The notes beneath the pieces were generated by a model, which worked only from the letters and a program-made list of their open reading frames with translations, ran no database searches and was not told where the DNA came from. From contig NYYH01000059.1 of NCBI GenBank assembly GCA_002686705.1, positions 1 through 12,497 of the forward strand: DNA of 12,497 nucleotides, written 5' to 3'. Below are positions 12,361 to 12,497 of the stretch, piece after piece. Made by a program: the position numbers and the translations under genes. Source of the stretch: Bacteroidota bacterium (GTDB lineage Bacteria; Bacteroidota; Bacteroidia; Bacteroidales; F082). The first letter of the stretch is position 1, and every line of letters starts with the position of its first letter.

Positions 12361-12497
12361 AGTCAGAAGACAGAAGTCCGAAGACAGAAGTCAGAAGACA
12401 GAAGTCAGAAGACAGAAGTCAGAAGACAGAAGTCCGAAGACAGAAGTCCGAAGACAGAAGTCCGAAGACAGAAGTCCGAAGACAGAAGTCCGAAGAC
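12361..12497. repeat. 14-nt tandem repeat running off the end of the window
   Basis: Nine full units and one partial unit (137 nt) of AGTCMGAAGACAGA, where M is A in units 1, 3, 4, 5 and C in units 2, 6-10. Each unit is itself two related heptamers, AGTCMGA and AGACAGA, so the basic period is 7. The array continues past the window end, which explains an assembly break there. It lies 32 nt upstream of hslR. Variation between units is restricted to one position, implying recent expansion. Confidence 0.97.

Noticed and set aside
12361..12497. Possible CRISPR array
   Set aside because: Units of 14 nt follow each other directly with no unique spacers; it is a simple tandem repeat.

Overview
The window (12,497 nt, AT-rich) looks like DNA from a Bacteroidota, probably an anaerobic or facultative member of the Bacteroidales/Marinilabiliales side. 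Evidence: genes start without clear Shine-Dalgarno sequences, several upstream regions carry the Bacteroidota -7 motif TAnnTTTG, the dihydroorotase has the DDQVHFRDPG motif I associate with this phylum, and a Dpm1-like glycosyltransferase sits directly before pyrC. Both ends are unusual. The left end is a 136-nt inverted copy of an internal gene fused to a beheaded pdxJ, and the right end runs out inside a 14-nt tandem repeat. The window is therefore probably a whole contig with a chimeric left end, possibly from amplified DNA, and a repeat-broken right end.

Layout, left to right. 1-136: reversed fragment of the alpha/beta-hydrolase gene found at 2444-3244. 129-641: 3' part of pdxJ (+). 686-1045: small four-helix membrane protein (-). 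1139-2212: a GluR0-like ligand-gated potassium channel (+), followed by an unexplained in-frame open stretch to 2434. 2444-3244: YbfF-like esterase (+). 3280-4113: tatC (-). 4139-4316: a hairpin-rich intergenic region. 4320-7110: a four-gene minus-strand sulfur operon, read SQR-like flavoprotein, DUF1641 protein, TusE/DsrC-like protein, DsrE2-like protein. 7380-8075: a divergent Crp/Fnr regulator with a TGATatatATCA box just upstream of it. 8273-10925: plus-strand run of polyprenol-phosphate mannosyltransferase, dihydroorotase and a MORN/YwqK-like lipoprotein. 10909-12328: minus-strand pair hslR then an endonuclease/exonuclease/phosphatase-family lipoprotein. 12361-12497: tandem repeat.

How the genes may work together. 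The most coherent system is 4320-8075. A flavoprotein of the sulfide:quinone oxidoreductase type probably oxidises sulfide at the membrane. DUF1641 is a frequent partner of such enzymes. Two small cysteine proteins (DsrE2-like, and a DsrC/TusE-like protein keeping only the C-terminal cysteine) could carry the sulfane sulfur onward. A redox-type Crp/Fnr regulator with a matching operator is transcribed divergently. No sulfite reductase, Hdr complex or TusBCD is visible, so the final sulfur acceptor is unknown. The second notable item is the prokaryotic glutamate-receptor-type channel with an intact TVGYGD selectivity filter. The rest is mostly housekeeping: pyridoxal phosphate synthesis, Tat export, pyrimidine synthesis, glycolipid precursors and ribosome rescue.
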